This document shows, piece by piece, positions 39,317 through 59,246 of a stretch of DNA of 64,000 bases. The notes under the pieces are model-generated. The model ran no database searches and was not told where the DNA came from. It saw only the letters and a list, made by a program, of their open reading frames with translations. The stretch comes from Alligator mississippiensis. Its lineage: Eukaryota > Chordata > Crocodylia > Alligatoridae. Made by a program: the position numbers and the translations under genes. The stretch's first letter is position 1, and each line of letters starts with the position of its first letter. The stretch lies in assembly GCF_030867095.1 (NCBI RefSeq), contig NC_081824.1, forward strand, positions 307,970,956-308,034,955, in the 5' to 3' direction.

Positions 39317-41842
39317 ACTTAAAAAAATTTACTCCATTTTCCATAAAATAAAAAATAGAAAATGGTCTACATGGGCCAGGCTGGACAGCAGCCATGATAT
39401 ATGCACAATCTATAAATAGAAGGACCTATGCATAGAACAGTAAAGGTCTGCTGGTGGAATAGATTTTGGGGGCAGAAGGCCTATTCACTGCTAATAGGTG
39501 TGGAAAGCGTCTCTGCGAAGAAAAGCAGAAGAGAGATGCTATAGATCCCTGAGAGAATCATTGTAGAGTAAATAACATTTTTCTTATCCTGATAAGTTTC
39601 TTGTTCAGTGTTTGAAGAAAGCAATTCTGTGATTCATTACCATTGTAATGACACTTGACATAAACAATTTGCAGTATTTCATTCCATACAAGGAGAGGGC
39701 TTAGGAGAGAACTATTGTGGAAACTAAAGGAATCGGGGCCGGCTTTATCTTGTTTTCCTAAAGAGATTAACTAAGTTTCCTTATAGTGTTTGATAGAGCT
39801 GCCACATGTTAGTATTCAGTATATTGTTTATTTTCACAATCACTTTGAATTCAGAATTCTATGGAGAGGAAAATAAATATATGTATATGTGTGTGATGCC
39901 TTTTCAGGACTGCACAGAAGCATTAAAGGACTGACAACACAAAGCATTTGCATGGCTTTTTCGTACACTAAGAACAAATTACCTAATTAATAAAGCCAAA
40001 TGTTTTCTTTCAGAACTTTGAGAGATTTTATTCCTCTATTATTACTTCTCTTGATGTTATCCTAGTGCTAGAGTGTTGTTTTGGCAAAGAAATAAAGCAG
40101 ATAAAGCTATTCCTAATTAAGAATGAATATACAGCTAAAAGCCTCAGGTCATTTTGCTTTAGGGGAAAGCAGGGAGCAGAGTGAAACTTTTCAGTGTCCA
40201 ATTAACACTATACTTCTATGTAGTTAAAAAACTGGCAGAATTTCTAAAAAGCTATGAAACTGAAAGAATTCTTAAATAAGAAAAGGCAATAAATTACAAA
40301 TGTTACAAGTGAGCATTAAATTAAAGGAGGGGGCGGGGAGATGGATTTTCTTTATTTATTTTTGAGGAAGATCTTTCCCTGCCCTCATCCCTCTGTTTTT
40401 CATCATCTGTTCTGGGTGATTTTTTGTTTAAAATGTACATATATTCCTAAATATAAAAGGGATATTAAAAACACCTGTTATTTTATTAAAGGCTACCTAG
40501 GCTACCATTTTATTAAAGGCTACCTAGGCTACCATCAGGATCAACTAAATATTTCCTTTAACATGTGCATTATGACTCCTTAGCAACATAAATCAATAGT
40601 TTTTTCAAACATACTAATGAACATATATGAGGAATCTCTCTTTCACTGCATCATGGTGACTATGAAGCATGTCAATTCTGGTAATGTTAACAGCACTGCT
40701 AAAATAAAGAACTAGATGTTTAAAACATAATTTATGAAGTGAGCTCTATGTTTTCTGCATTTTTCTCAGCTTGTCCAATACAAATCAATCAAATAAACTT
40801 CACTTTTGTTTCTTTCCAGTTTTAGGTTCTAAGTGTTGCAGCGTGTGGTTTTCAAATACTTTATCAGAAGTATTTGCTTAAAAATAACTGTTTCCACTGT
40901 GTCTTGAATTACCAATGGACATTTTAAATTATATTTAAACAAAAGATAAAGTATTTTCACAGTTTTAATTTGGGCTTGGATTTGAAGCAGCCCTTTAAAT
41001 TGAAGAAGATAATGTTTTGAAGACAATACCAGGTGTCACACTTTCTTAACACTTCATGTATGAGAAGACTTCTGTAATTCCAAGGACAACTCATGTAAAC
41101 AACTCTGAAGAATTGGGGCTTAAGTTTTTGAGGAATGCATATAAATAATTTTTATAGTTTAATCTGACATTAATGCTCTATGTACAGGTCACATGACATT
41201 GCAGAGGGAGTCCACCGTTAACTTCTTTCTCCCTTTATTGCCGTTTATTATAAATTATTTCACTGCAATTTCAAAGATAAGTGAAATCTAAACGAATGTA
41301 TAAAAACAATGCTTGTTAATTACATTTTCCTTGCTTCTTTCTTTTCCTCTACATGAAATAAGTTCAACAATCCTTTTTTCTTTTAGAAAATTATGCCATA
41401 TGTAAGATGAAATTCACCTCTGTTTAGAGAGGGCCACTAGAAGGTTATTAAATCCCATTTAGTCCCTCTTTTTGCCATCATCAGAAAGCCTTCACAACAT
41501 AAAGGCTGACATTTTTTCTAGGATGACAGGGGCCTTTAGACATACAAAGTGCATTTAAAATCAACTCTGTAATTCTAAGACTAGAATTATTTCTTGACCT
41601 GTGTCTATCTTGACAATGGTCCATATTTGCCATCAGTTTTCAAGCAGTACTCCTATATTGAATTCAATGGCTGGTTCTGCTTAGAAGTTTATTGGCACAA
41701 TACAGTTTTGTGAGTGGTAACTACATATAGGATGACATGAGGGGACAACCTTTTTGTGAGCTAGTAAAGGGAAGGAGGACTGTACCTTTTTAGCCTTGAG
41801 TCACTACCTATAGTTAAAATAACTTGCCCTCAACTATTATTT
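39317..41842. other. Intron 1, AT-rich, with a perfect 27-bp tandem duplication
   Basis: No exon or RNA gene seen. 40481-40507 and 40508-40534 are identical 27-mers (starting TTTTATTAAAGGCTACCTAG), a recent tandem duplication or short VNTR. The rest is AT-rich and might include conserved non-coding sequence, which cannot be judged without alignment. Confidence 0.6.
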
Positions 41843-42560
41843 GGGAGCATATACATGTGCAAATGCTGCTTGATGGATTTACTCTAGAGTATTCTCCAGT
41901 AGCATTCTGCTCCTACCATGTTAGAGCACCCTGCGCAGGCACTTACACATGCGTCCATTTGGGAGCAGATTTGATGGTCCTGGCAGCAGTCTGCTTTAGC
42001 CCCTGACCAGGACAGTTCCTGATCAGCCCTGGGCTGATCAGCTCAGGCTGCTCAGTCCCTGGCCAGCTCCAGGCTGCACATGCAGACTTCCCCGCATAGC
42101 CTGGGGCTGGTCAAGAACTGTCCTGATCAGGGGCAGGTCTCAGCCACAGCTCCAGGCTGGATGGGAAACTCTCCCTTGGTAGGGAGCTCCCTGCCCTAGT
42201 TCCGCTCTGCAATTGAGGAGCAGGGGCTAGGAGTTCACTGCTGCTGGGGAGGAGGATACTGTCCCCAACTAGGATCTGGTGGCGGGGCCCACCCAGGTAG
42301 CAGGCAGCCCCTGGAGGCAGGGAGCAACCTCCTAACCCCCTGATGCCTGGCTGACTGGGAGCAAATTTGCTGTCAGACAGCCATCTATGTGTGCCTTACT
42401 GCACAGTAATTACTAGCTACTTGCAAATGCAAATAGCAAAATAACTGCCTAGTAGAGCAAATTGCTGCGCAGTAAGGGTCTGCAGTACTTAGACGCAGAT
42501 GCTTACTATTCAGTAATTTGCTCTATCACTCAGTAAAGCATCTCATGTAGACACACCCTT
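41843..42560. mobile_element. MITE-like element with inverted GC-rich interior
   Basis: The left end GGGAGCATATACATGTGCAA and right end, reverse-complemented as AGGGTGTGTCTACATGAGATG, are imperfectly inverted. Inside, CTGACCAGGACAGTTCCTGAT (about 42004-42024) pairs with ACTGTCCTGATCAGGGGCAG (about 42117-42136). The right part repeats CAGTAATTACT/GCAGTAAG words as in the 16843 element. Confidence 0.5.
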
Positions 42561-43975
42561 TGGTAATAAATAGACAGAAACTGGGCTTTTACTGTTCTGA
42601 ATTTATTGTCAGCACCATAATCTTGGACACTTAGGTCCTAGGAATTCATTCCACTTAAATAGAACTCCAGAGAGTGGCTGTCTTCCAACACTGATTTGTC
42701 CTTTTATAACCTACATGCATATAATAATAAAGTAATAGATATATTTTTTTAACCTTTGCAAAATCTATAGATGTGACTGCTAATGATTAAAATATTAGCC
42801 CACACTTGCATCTCTTTGTGCCTTAACTATAGCACGATTAATTGCTTTCCTGCCTTATCTATTACCTGTTTATCATCTATTAGAAAAGCAAAAGCATGCT
42901 TAATTTTTTTATCGTCCTGCTACTCCAGTGTCATTCACCTTTTATTTAGAGCCGTTGGCTTCTGATCAGCCTGGAGATAGTTGTGTGTAATCTCCTATTA
43001 CTTGTACCGGCATTTAAAATCTTCATTCAACTGCTTCTCCCATGTGACAGTTTGATTCACACTTGCAGTCTTTTATGGGTTTGGCCTCTGGGTGAGACAA
43101 TTTTACATGTCTTCTCTTTGTACCTGTGCAACTTCTAAGTGGAGAGTTTTCTTTTATGTGGTTCCAAGCTGTTGGGAAAGCCATCTTTTTCAAGTGTGTG
43201 TATTTGTTGTTAGTTGCACAGGGCACTTCATAATTTGCATAGGAAGTGTACTAACCAATGTTAATCATTGCTTAAATTTTTCAGGGTTCATCAACATTAA
43301 TTAGTCAGTCTTTGCAACGCTTCTGTAATGTAACTGAGGTTCTTTCCATTTTGCTTTTAGTATATCAATAAGACATATAAAATAAATGACTTTTTAAACT
43401 ACATACTGAGATAGGCTAAGAGGGTTGAGGATTAAGTTGTTCCCAACTCCAGTGTCTGTCCATTTAGACAATACCTAGTAAACAAAGCTTGAAAGTTTTA
43501 GTATTTTTTTCTTTGTAATAAAACTGATGTGTTCATTAACATTTTAGTAGTATGACAGTAGAGCATATGCATGGAGAAATGTTTACAAGAAAATTTTTTT
43601 TTTTTTTCATTTAGAGACGCACTTTCAATCTCTCCTCAGTAATCTTTTTATTTTCCATCTTTCATTCAGTGATTCATAAATGACATTTAGTCATACCAGT
43701 CCCAAAAAAGCCATGCTGTATGTATTCTAACAGTCATTATTGGAACCTAGATGTGCTAAATCTCAGAGACACTATTTTGTGCATACATTCTTGCTTGTGC
43801 TTATGTGCACTCTCTCTCCCAAATCAGTTTTGAACTTATTTACAAAATGCACCTTGGACAAAGTCATATCAGAAGGATGCATAGCTCATCTGTGCTTTCC
43901 CCCTTCTCTCCCACTAATTCCTTGCAGAAATCTGTGTTCATTATCCCTCTTTGTGCTGAGTGATGGAAAGGATGC
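42561..43975. other. Intron 1, unannotated AT-rich stretch
   Basis: No exon or RNA gene seen. A T-run lies at 43592-43607. Confidence 0.5.
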
Positions 43976-44760
43976 TGGGATTCTATTTCTTGATCCACAT
44001 GAGAAGTGGATCCAGGATTTTGCAAAGTGGAGTGATGGATCAGCAACCAGGGCTGCATAGGTGTTTGTACCCCCTGTTCCCAGCCTTTCTCCCCTTGTCC
44101 CCCACCAAGGGTGCGTAGACCATGCCACAGGAGAAGCAGTCACGGACTTTAAGTCCCCAAAGCAGATAAAAATCTTCCCCCTCTTCCCCTCCATGCTCAG
44201 AATCACATCCTTCCTCCCCCCTTCCTCCCCCACTCCTGCCTGCTGCTGCCACTGTCCGCACTGTCTTGGGGGTGAGGGAAGCTCCAGACCCACTCCTACC
44301 TGCTCCAGCTGGGTTGTTTGGGGACCAGGCTTCAGGCTGGTGGCTCTGATCCCCATTTCCAGGTTCCCCCTTTCTGCTCCTAGATTGGCAGCTGGGGTGA
44401 CCAGGGAGGGAGGGGGAACCTATCCGCTGCTGCGGCTGTCCCCATTGACCCAAGGGCAGGAGGAAGCCAGAGCCACTCTTGACCATTCCAGCAAGCCTGC
44501 ATGCAGGCTTACTGCAGGAGGACATGCCTGCATGTCCTCTTGTAGTGGGGAAAGGAGTGGTAGAATTAGGAAACTTAAAACCAAATTTGCTGTCAGCTGC
44601 TTCTGTGGTGTTGTCAGAAAAGGTGGGAGTAGCCGTGCCTTTGCACCTTCTCTGGATCTACCCGATCCACATGGCAAAGTGGTTAGGTGTGAAATCTGCT
44701 CCTGTGCAGAGGAGTCATCACCAGATTTGTGCATCACTCAAATCCTACTTAAGCCTTTAG
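43976..44760. repeat. GC-rich unclassified repeat in intron 1
   Basis: A GC-rich island in AT-rich intron, with palindromic words (CCTGCATGCAGG near 44496-44507, GGACATGCCTGCATGTCC near 44520-44537) and long open frames on both strands that match no family. Likely a transposon interior. The ends GATCCACATGAGAAGTGGATC (left) and GATCCACATGGCAAAGTGG (right) may be related. Confidence 0.4.
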
Positions 44761-44979
44761 CTTAGAACTTAAATGGTGCATAGGCCCTTCCTGGCGATCT
44801 GCTTACAGATGGATTTTTACCTTGCCTGATTCCTGACTCTTATAATGTTCCTGGCGACTCATCAGTTACATGCTGGGCCAAATCTGAAGTGGCACATAGG
44901 CAAAGCTCCCATTGATTCATTAGGAATTTTGCCAGGGTAAGTGAGAGTGGGTCATTCCTACATCCCTTGGAAGAGTCAG

Positions 44980-45085
44980 GGTTATTATTTCTTTATTGAT
45001 TTGATTTTTATGCTGCCCTTCTTTAAAAAAAGAAGGCTCAGGACAGCTTAAAATAGAATCCAACAATGTATAGAAACAGAGTCAA
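44980..45085. repeat. Interspersed repeat tail (SINE/LINE-like)
   Basis: TTTTTATGCTGCCCTTCTTT followed by GAAGGCTCAGGACAGCTTAA resembles the reptilian 'tatcccgcctttct...ggctcagagcagcttaca' interspersed repeat. Family not resolved. C-rich sequence follows to about 45400. Confidence 0.45.
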
Positions 45086-46112
45086 ATCTTAAAATAAAAA
45101 AAATGCAACAAAATACCCGCCCAAAACCTCCAGACTGAAAAGCAATCCACTCTCTTCTGCTCCCCTACATCTGATCACGGCCTGGCTCCCCCCACCCCAC
45201 CTATCTTTCCAATCTACTTTCAATACAAGAAAATAGACATTCCCTCTCCCTCACCCCACCCTCTGCAACCATTTCCCTCCCCTCCCTTCCAGCTCTCTAC
45301 CTCAGACCCCGAGGAGTTTTCATGTCCCCACCTTTGCTTTGCCTCCCTTTCCCCAAAACCCACTCATTCTACCCCCACCCCGCATATATTAAAACCCATT
45401 GCTCGGTTTAAAAAGAAAAGAAAATAGAGACAGTACTAATAAAGCCTCCCTTTCCTCATGTCTGTCCCTGTCATAGGGCAATGCCAGAGGACTCCCTTTG
45501 GCAGCACCAAAGGGTTCAGTTCTTTTAAGGGCCCCATGCTGGTTTATTTTTCCAAATCCTTAATTTTTCCAGCTCAGCTGGTCATGCATTTTGCTCAACC
45601 CTCATTGAGTAAAATTTTTGTACAAAATAATTTTTACTTTTAGTATCTTCCTCGTTTCTTTGGGGTTTATGTTCAGATGCCTAAATGTATAATTTTTTTT
45701 CCTCAAGACCCTGCGTGTGTGGTTATGGTTCCTGAATTATCAGTCTTTGTGAGACTTCATGCTGAGCTCACCCTTGACCACTTCAAGCTAAAGTGAAGGG
45801 AAAGTTTGTGATTACTCTAGCGAACGGTTAGTACTAGAAAGGGTGTTAGATAACATAGGCCAGAATTAGCTGATCTAACCTTAAATCCTCTTCCTTATTT
45901 GGACCAAGCTTAAGCAATCTTCCTAAGGCAAAATTCCCAATAAAATTAACTGAACCTTGAAAAGATGTCACAGGAAGGATTTGCACTCATTCCTAAATCA
46001 AGATATTACATGTTTACCCAGGGCTTAGTATAAGCCCTGTATTCTTCTTATTCCTCCTCTTCTTCTAGAGGGCAAATGTTTGGTCATTTTTAACTGAAAT
46101 GCATTTCTTTAA

Positions 46113-50590
<4,478 letters not shown>

Positions 50591-51735
50591 TAAAATTGTA
50601 CTCGCCTGAAGGGATAGGAATGGCTGCCTTGCAGAGGGACAAAGTGTGAGGAGAGAGAGGGTTTGTCTCAGTAGGGATATTGTTTGCCCTAAGGGTGAGT
50701 GAAGCTGCTTTTGAGGCAGCCCTCTTTGAAGTGGGAGGGGTGATGTAACCCCAGCAGGGGTTTTGCATGAGAGGAACATTAGCAAAAGCCTGGGAAGAGT
50801 CCCAGCGTGGAAGTGGCTGAGAGGGCTTGTTTAAAAAGGGGGAGCAGTTTTTCTCAGGAGGGAGAATAAAAGGAAGAGAGGGGAGAAGAGAGACAGGCTG
50901 GAGGCCAGGAAAAGGACCTCACCACGGCTGCCCCTTGGAAAGCCCGTATCAGAACTCAGCAGAAGTGGTAGCTAGAGGCTGCACCGGAGAGAAACACAGT
51001 ATCCTTTCTTCCTCTTGTCCCCCTTTGGAGCCCTGCCGGGGCAGGCACAAAAGAGGAGCTGCCTGTCAGGAGACTCTGAGCCTGGGAAGAACCTTCTCCA
51101 AGCTCCTGCATGGCTTGGATGTGCACAGGAGGGGAGCGGGACACAGACCAGGGGGAGACTGCCCTGGTTTGCTCCATCAGTGAGAAGGCACCCAGGGAGG
51201 GGCAGGCTCAGTGTGCCAGAGTGAGCACTGGGTAGAGGGAGCTGGTGACTGTTACAGCACACCAGAAGCCCTGGTGCCAGGTTGGGCCCAGGGAAGGGCT
51301 GCATTTGTTGGGTGGTGTGAGGGGCACTGGGCAGCGGGAGCTGCTACAACCTGCAGTCCAGACACCGCTCCCTGCTGAGGGGAGAGACGTTGCAGGGATC
51401 CTCAAATCAAGTAGCAGAAACCCAGAAATGCCACAGGTGGTACACACCAGCCCCAACCCCATGTGCAGCAGACATTCTGTGCACAATGTCTGTCCCAGAC
51501 TCCTTCATGTTTTAAGCTAAACCAGAGTCCCCCAGCATTCCAGATGCTTTGCAGCCCTAGACAAGGCTCTCTCGTCCAGAGCTGCCCCTCTACTCCCTGG
51601 CTGGAGCTCCGGCAGAGACTGCAGGCACAGCAGTGTCTACCTGGCTCTTCCCCTTGCTCCCCACCCACCCTGCTCGAGCAGGGATTTTTCCCTCTCTTCT
51701 CCCACAGCACGGACCATAGCCAGCATGTGGTATGC
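50591..51735. repeat. GC-rich unclassified repeat in intron 2
   Basis: About 1.1 kb of G/A-rich then C-rich sequence stands out from the AT-rich intron. It starts with a purine-rich part (AGAGAGAGAGGG, GGGAGAATAAAAGGAAGAG near 50860) that looks like an LTR-element leader, but no gag or LTR pair was found. Several open frames of 60-118 codons on both strands show no domain. Origin uncertain. Confidence 0.35.
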
Positions 51736-52249
51736 TAGCTAATGCTGAGAAGTGTCTGTGTAAGGCAGACAAGACAAAGGCATATAGGACAGTATTTGCT
51801 TAGAGCTTTTGGGGGCTAATCAACCGGTAGCTGGTAATGTCCTTCTCTTCCTTCCTTGGAAAAAGTTGTTTAAGAAGAGGTTGAATTAATGAGAGATCCT
51901 TTTGCTTTGTTGATGGGGTGCTAAATGCTAACAACTTCCTGTGTAACTCTCTGCTGTCTAACTCAATGCTCTGTTATCAATTCCCTGCTGGCCCCCTCCT
52001 GGTGGTGGGGGGGGACCCCTCCCTAATCAGAGCATCCTGTGAGGCCTGCCCATGCCCCCCTCAGCTCAGCACTATGGAAGGTAAGGGAGGGTGGTTCTAG
52101 CGCCCCCTGGCGTATATCCTGAGCCACTGTAGGCATGTGCCTGCATTTCCTCAGTCCAAAGGGGATCTCTGTGTGGTTACAAACTGGTTCAGCCTAGCCA
52201 GGTTAGACTAACCTGCAACGATTCAGGCTCAGGCTTTTTTAATATCTGT
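51736..52249. other. Intron 2, unannotated
   Basis: No exon or RNA gene seen. Contains short C/G runs near 51985-52070. Confidence 0.4.
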
Positions 52250-52442
52250 CCCTAACCACAGTGGACCAACTCTGTGTGCCAGGGTTGGTGGCCACTGCAT
52301 GTAGCACATGGGGCTGGAGCTGGCATGCATGCTGCATGCAGTGCACGGAGGCAGTTTAGGATGTGTGCTGCATATGGGGGTCAGTCTGACCCCATGTCCC
52401 TCGTATGGCCCATGGGCTGAATGAGTTTGATATTCCTGGTCT
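52250..52442. mobile_element. hAT-like fragment related to the 38.7-kb element
   Basis: The right end TGGCCCATGGGCTGAATGAG then TTTGATATTCCTGGTCTA mirrors the hAT end TGGCCCACAGGACCAGATGAG then TTTGACACACCTG at 39276-39308. The interior shares GCATGCAGTGCA-type words. The left end is decayed. Confidence 0.55.
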
Positions 52443-54885
<2,443 letters not shown>

Positions 54886-57440
54886 AACTGTTTAGTTTAA
54901 CAAAGCAAAAGAAGAAAAAAAAGAAAAAAATAACAAAGGATTACTCCATCTTTTCTAACTCTCAGTTTTTTTAGAACACTTGTGGAGCACCAGACAGTCT
55001 GCTCTGTGGATAAAGTAGCCTTTGCCTTTTGGCTGTGAACGCTGTAACCAGCTTTTATGTTCAAGAGAACAGATATAAAACAGCAGATTAAAAATGGCTG
55101 ATCTTGCATAGACAAATGCTGCAAACTGTTGATACATTGACTTCATTTTTCTTGACAACAAGCAAAGGATCTACATGACAAATCATTATGAGAAAAGTAG
55201 TTGGAATGAAAATGCCCATATCTGCCATTGCCTGCAGGGGAGCAGCTGGCATGAGCTCTATTTAGAAGTTTTCTTATATCATGGAGGATTCAAAGGTTGT
55301 TTTGAGCAGGCAGTACCATTTTATACAATGAGCTAGCCTCTGGTCATGTATTTGAAAAATCTTTTGGGGACTCAGTTGCAAGTGGATGTATGTTAGAGAC
55401 TGTGAGTGGAACTGGTTAGTGACTTTCCTAATATCTGCATTCAGAAGTCTCTGGAAAAAAGGAGGAGTTTATGCATTGGTGATCCATATTTTCCCACCAA
55501 TGGGTGGCAAATCACTGAAGGAAGACAGAACCTAAAAACACATGTTTCTAATTATGTGGCTGGAAGTTGTCTCAGCTCTGAGCATTGTGGAGGGAGGAAG
55601 GGAGGGGCTAAATGAAGGTAAAAGAGGGCCTCATTTCCTTGAGGTATATAAAATGCATGCAGAAGCTACATTTGTCCTAAATATCATTTTAATTTCAAAC
55701 ATCACAGTAAAAAATGCATAATGAGTCCAAGTAAGTATTTTTATAGAAGGTATTTGTTAGTACAAATAAATATATAAAAAATATATAGGTAATGAATCCT
55801 CACACAGAGGGAGACACATATATTACATCTAAAGGTAATATTAGCTATGGTGTAGCGGTTAAAGCACTAACTTTATGCACATTCTCCAGAGTATTGGACT
55901 AGTATCTCTAGTTTGGGTTGGTATTACAAAATAAATATAATGTCAAATGCTCTGTTCTCTCTGTATGTCCTTATAGAAGCTCACTTTGATGGAAAATGTG
56001 TAAAAGTTCATATAAAGTTAAGTTTGAACAGAATGAAATGATTAGCTGATGATGTCATAATTTGGTAATTATTACATTTTTTAATGCTGGTTTAAAACGA
56101 AGTTTTAAACAGAATTGCCATTTTAAAAAATCCATTAAACTCATGAGTGTCTTCAGTCAACAAAAATATAGTTGAGACCAAGTCATGCACAAGAACTGTT
56201 ATCAGTATGGTATATCAGCTTTATAAGTTACATTTGTTTTTTCCCCGTTTGAGTTTATAATAAATTGGCAAAAAAATATGCTTCTAAAGATGGTTTCCCA
56301 CATAAAACATATAGACACTCCAAATGAAATGAGACCTAAGTTAAATTGGGAAAACTTTTAAATTCACTTACCCTGAATAACTTTTATTTTGGTTTAAAAA
56401 TTGCTTATTTGGGTCCTTTCAATTAATGGTGAGCATATTTTTATACACCTGATACAGTTATAATATACAAGTTTAGAAAGAATTATTTTTGTTAATGGGG
56501 AGATTTAAAATATAACCTATTTGGTCCTTTTTGGGGGAAAAATAACCTTCTCCTGTATTGCTGTTATATAGGTAGTTCCAAAAAGTGATTGCAAAATTAG
56601 GACCACATCTAAAGTGCTAAATGGACACACCTTGGTTCACAGAGAGGAAGGAGGTTCTAAGAAAGGAGCTTATACACCCCAGTTGTGTAAGGGGTATATA
56701 GCCACAATTCCGCCTTTAGAATGGTGTTTATTAACTCACTGCTGTCTAACAAGAACTAGTTCTGAATTCTGGGCCTTACTGCAGTAAAGTGTGTAGTACA
56801 GTATGTAGTACTGCAGTAGAGTGTTCAGTATAGGCACTGTTCCCTGGACCAGTAGTGTTAGCTAGACTAGGATGACCAAGAAAAATGGTGGTTTCACGTA
56901 ATGTGATGAAGGACAAAACTATGGGGACATGAGGAAAAAGAGAAGAGCATCTGTTTGTCTTGCAGGTATTTGAACATGTTTCTAACTATACTTTTCTGAA
57001 ACTCACTTGAAGCAGAGACCTGGATGTAGTTAACTGTGACTTTCTAAACTACAGTGTAACTGCTTTTAATGTGCATGAGAGGAAGATAATGGGTTGCAAC
57101 AGGATTTAGCCTAATTTTTAAAAAGCCTATTGTGAAAGCTCTCTGTTCTTTTCTAGAGGAGTGATACTTTGGGTGATGACAAGTACCTGACACTGCTTAG
57201 TCTGAGAAGAAAATGCATAAAATGATAGATCAGCATCATCGTTCTTAATCTTAACAAATCCCATCTCTCTATAGAGCTAGAGAGAAAAACATGCAGCAGA
57301 CTAAGACACAGAAGCATAAATTGCATATATACATTGGAAAACATGGAATTCTTACATAAAAGCACCATTCAGCAATTCTTTTTATTTTTTTCTAAAAATT
57401 TTGGCCATCTAAAGTCAGGTTCCTATTTCCATAAAACACT

Positions 57441-57782
57441 CAGGGTTCCTATACACATGTGTGGAAACTGCTCCAATGCACTAGAAATCTAGCACGTCAG
57501 AGCAGACTCAATTAATCAAGTCTGCTGGAGCACAGAAATTGACATGCTGCATCGTGCGTATCAATGTCACTGTGCATTTCCACGCTGAAAAAATAGCAGC
57601 GCTGCTCTTTGAAATAAAACATATTCAACAAGCTTTAGTTCAAAGTGCTCCACCACTATTTTTTCAGTGTGGGAATGTGCAGCAACGCTGATACATGTGA
57701 CACATGGGCACTTTTAATTAGCACAGCTTGCTAATTATGCACCCAGCGACACATCCCACAACACATGTAAAAATGCCCCCAG
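57441..57782. mobile_element. MITE family A, copy 3 (inside TMEM47 3' UTR)
   Basis: Left end AGGGTTCCTATACACATGTG; right end, reverse-complemented, GGGGCATTTTTACATGTGTT. The interior has TCAACAAGCTTTAGTTCAAA, an AGTCTGCTGGAG block, an inverted pair (CTGAAAAAATAG / CTATTTTTTCAG at about 57587 and 57656) and TTTTAATTAGCACAGCTTGC, all shared with the copies at 18225 and 34665. Confidence 0.7.
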
Positions 57783-58822
57783 ATTTCCAGAGATTCTTAC
57801 ACCTATATCTTCCATGAAATATATGGTATCTGCTCACCTCTTAAGGTCAGGTCCTTCATATTTAGGTGCTTAAGATAATGGATATAGGTACCTTAATTTA
57901 GCTTATGCTACTGCTGCTTCTCCCCCACCCCTCCCCAGTCAAGATTGGCAACTCTGACATGTTTCAGTGCTGAATTAAAAGTAAATGCAGTGTAGAACTG
58001 AACTATTTTTCTACCCACAAAATAAACCACTCTTGTGTTTCAGAGTGTATATAAAATAGATCTATCATTTTTATATATTATTCTTGTATCATGCCGTCAC
58101 CACTTCAGTTGTATTTGGCTTTATCTCACTAGCAGGATAATTTTTCACAAAACAAGCCCATTGTTTATCTTCCAAATATATATAAATATATATATAGCAG
58201 ACTTGCAAGCAGGGCTAGTTCTTTGTATTTTTTAAGCTTAAGGTATGCCGTCCGGTGCTGAAAAGTACCTAGCACCTCTTTTGGATTTCTTGCACAACTA
58301 CATTTAGCTTTTGTAAGTTCAACATGTAAATTTTAAAGACATAAATATAGAGAGACCTATGTGTTTGAAAAAAAAAGATATATATGGATTAGCATGTAAT
58401 TGTATATTATTAAACATGCAATGAACTGATTGGTAAGTGAAGTCTAATCTTATGGCTAGCAACGTAATTTATTCAGACTGTATTTTTGTACAGAACAGTG
58501 CACACTAACCTATTGCCTCTGTGTCCTCTATAATGCCTAAAACTGTGCCTAGAGATCTCATTTCTGTCTTCAAAAAACAAATTACTAAGTACTTCATGCT
58601 GTTGATGGTATTAGTTTCCCTAATGTTGTTCTTTATTTATTTTTAAAAAGTGTGTAGTGTGTTTATTAAACAAATTCATCAAAATGTGGTTCATTTTTAA
58701 TGGTCATTGTTAGGGAGAAATGACATGTTTCTTATCTAAACTGTTTTAAGTTTGCAGTTTTATTACCATTTCTGCATTTCACAACTTTTGTAGCTTACAT
58801 AAAGTTATGTGGAAAAAGTAAA

Positions 58823-58828
58823 AATAAA
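58823..58828 (+). terminator. TMEM47: Distal poly(A) signal of TMEM47 (putative)
   Basis: AATAAA in an A-rich context, the last such signal before the sequence changes to ordinary flanking DNA with repeats. Choice based on position only. Confidence 0.5.
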
Positions 58829-59109
58829 AAAAATACACTAACAAATGTACTTGCTTTGCTCTGTGTCGAATATTTCAGCAGTGGAAAAAACCCTGTTGTT
58901 TTTGTCAGGGAAAATGAGATGCATACTTTGTGTTAACTACAGATTGTTAACTCAGCTACTACAGGGGACACAAAATGTAGCAAGAAAGGGCCAAGTTCTG
59001 CCTTATTTAGTATCCCATGAAGTCGGTACAGTTATATCTCTTCAGAAAATAGATTATAATGTTTGAATGACTGAATTCTTCAGTTTTAAAAAGTGTGTGG
59101 TGTCTATTC

Positions 59110-59246
59110 TCTCTCCTAACTTAGAGGTAGTACTGTATAAGTGGGTGCTTCTAGAGATGTCTCACCTGCCCACACTACTGCCTCAAGTCCCCTCTTTTCT
59201 CTCCTGCCCTGCCTTGGTGTTTCAATAAAAAAAAAAAAAAAAAAGG
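59110..59246 (+). repeat. Possible retrocopied 3' end with poly(A) tail
   Basis: TTGGTGTTTCAATAAA (59213-59228) runs straight into about 15 further A residues ending at 59243. A poly(A) signal fused to an A-tract may mark a processed mRNA fragment inserted by LINE machinery, or simply an A-rich repeat. The preceding 100 bp is C/T-rich and I cannot assign a parent gene. Confidence 0.3.

Larger units (their letters stand above)
54886..58845 (+). other. TMEM47: TMEM47 3' UTR (putative)
   Basis: About 3.9 kb of AT-rich sequence after the stop is best read as the long 3' UTR that TMEM47 has in vertebrates. AATAAA signals occur at 55765, 55930, 56259, 58021 and 58823. The last lies in AGTAAAAATAAAAAAAATAC and is my choice for the distal cleavage signal, with cleavage near 58845. 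Shorter isoforms from the earlier signals are possible. A family A MITE (57441-57782) lies inside. The exact end needs transcript data. Confidence 0.6.

Noticed and set aside
44061..44765. 234-codon open frame on + in intron 1
   Set aside because: Located in a GC-rich repeat with an equally open minus strand; no domain, no splice signals.
50827..51183. 118-codon open frame as a possible gene or gag leader
   Set aside because: No conserved motif, several overlapping frames open on both strands, GC-rich composition.
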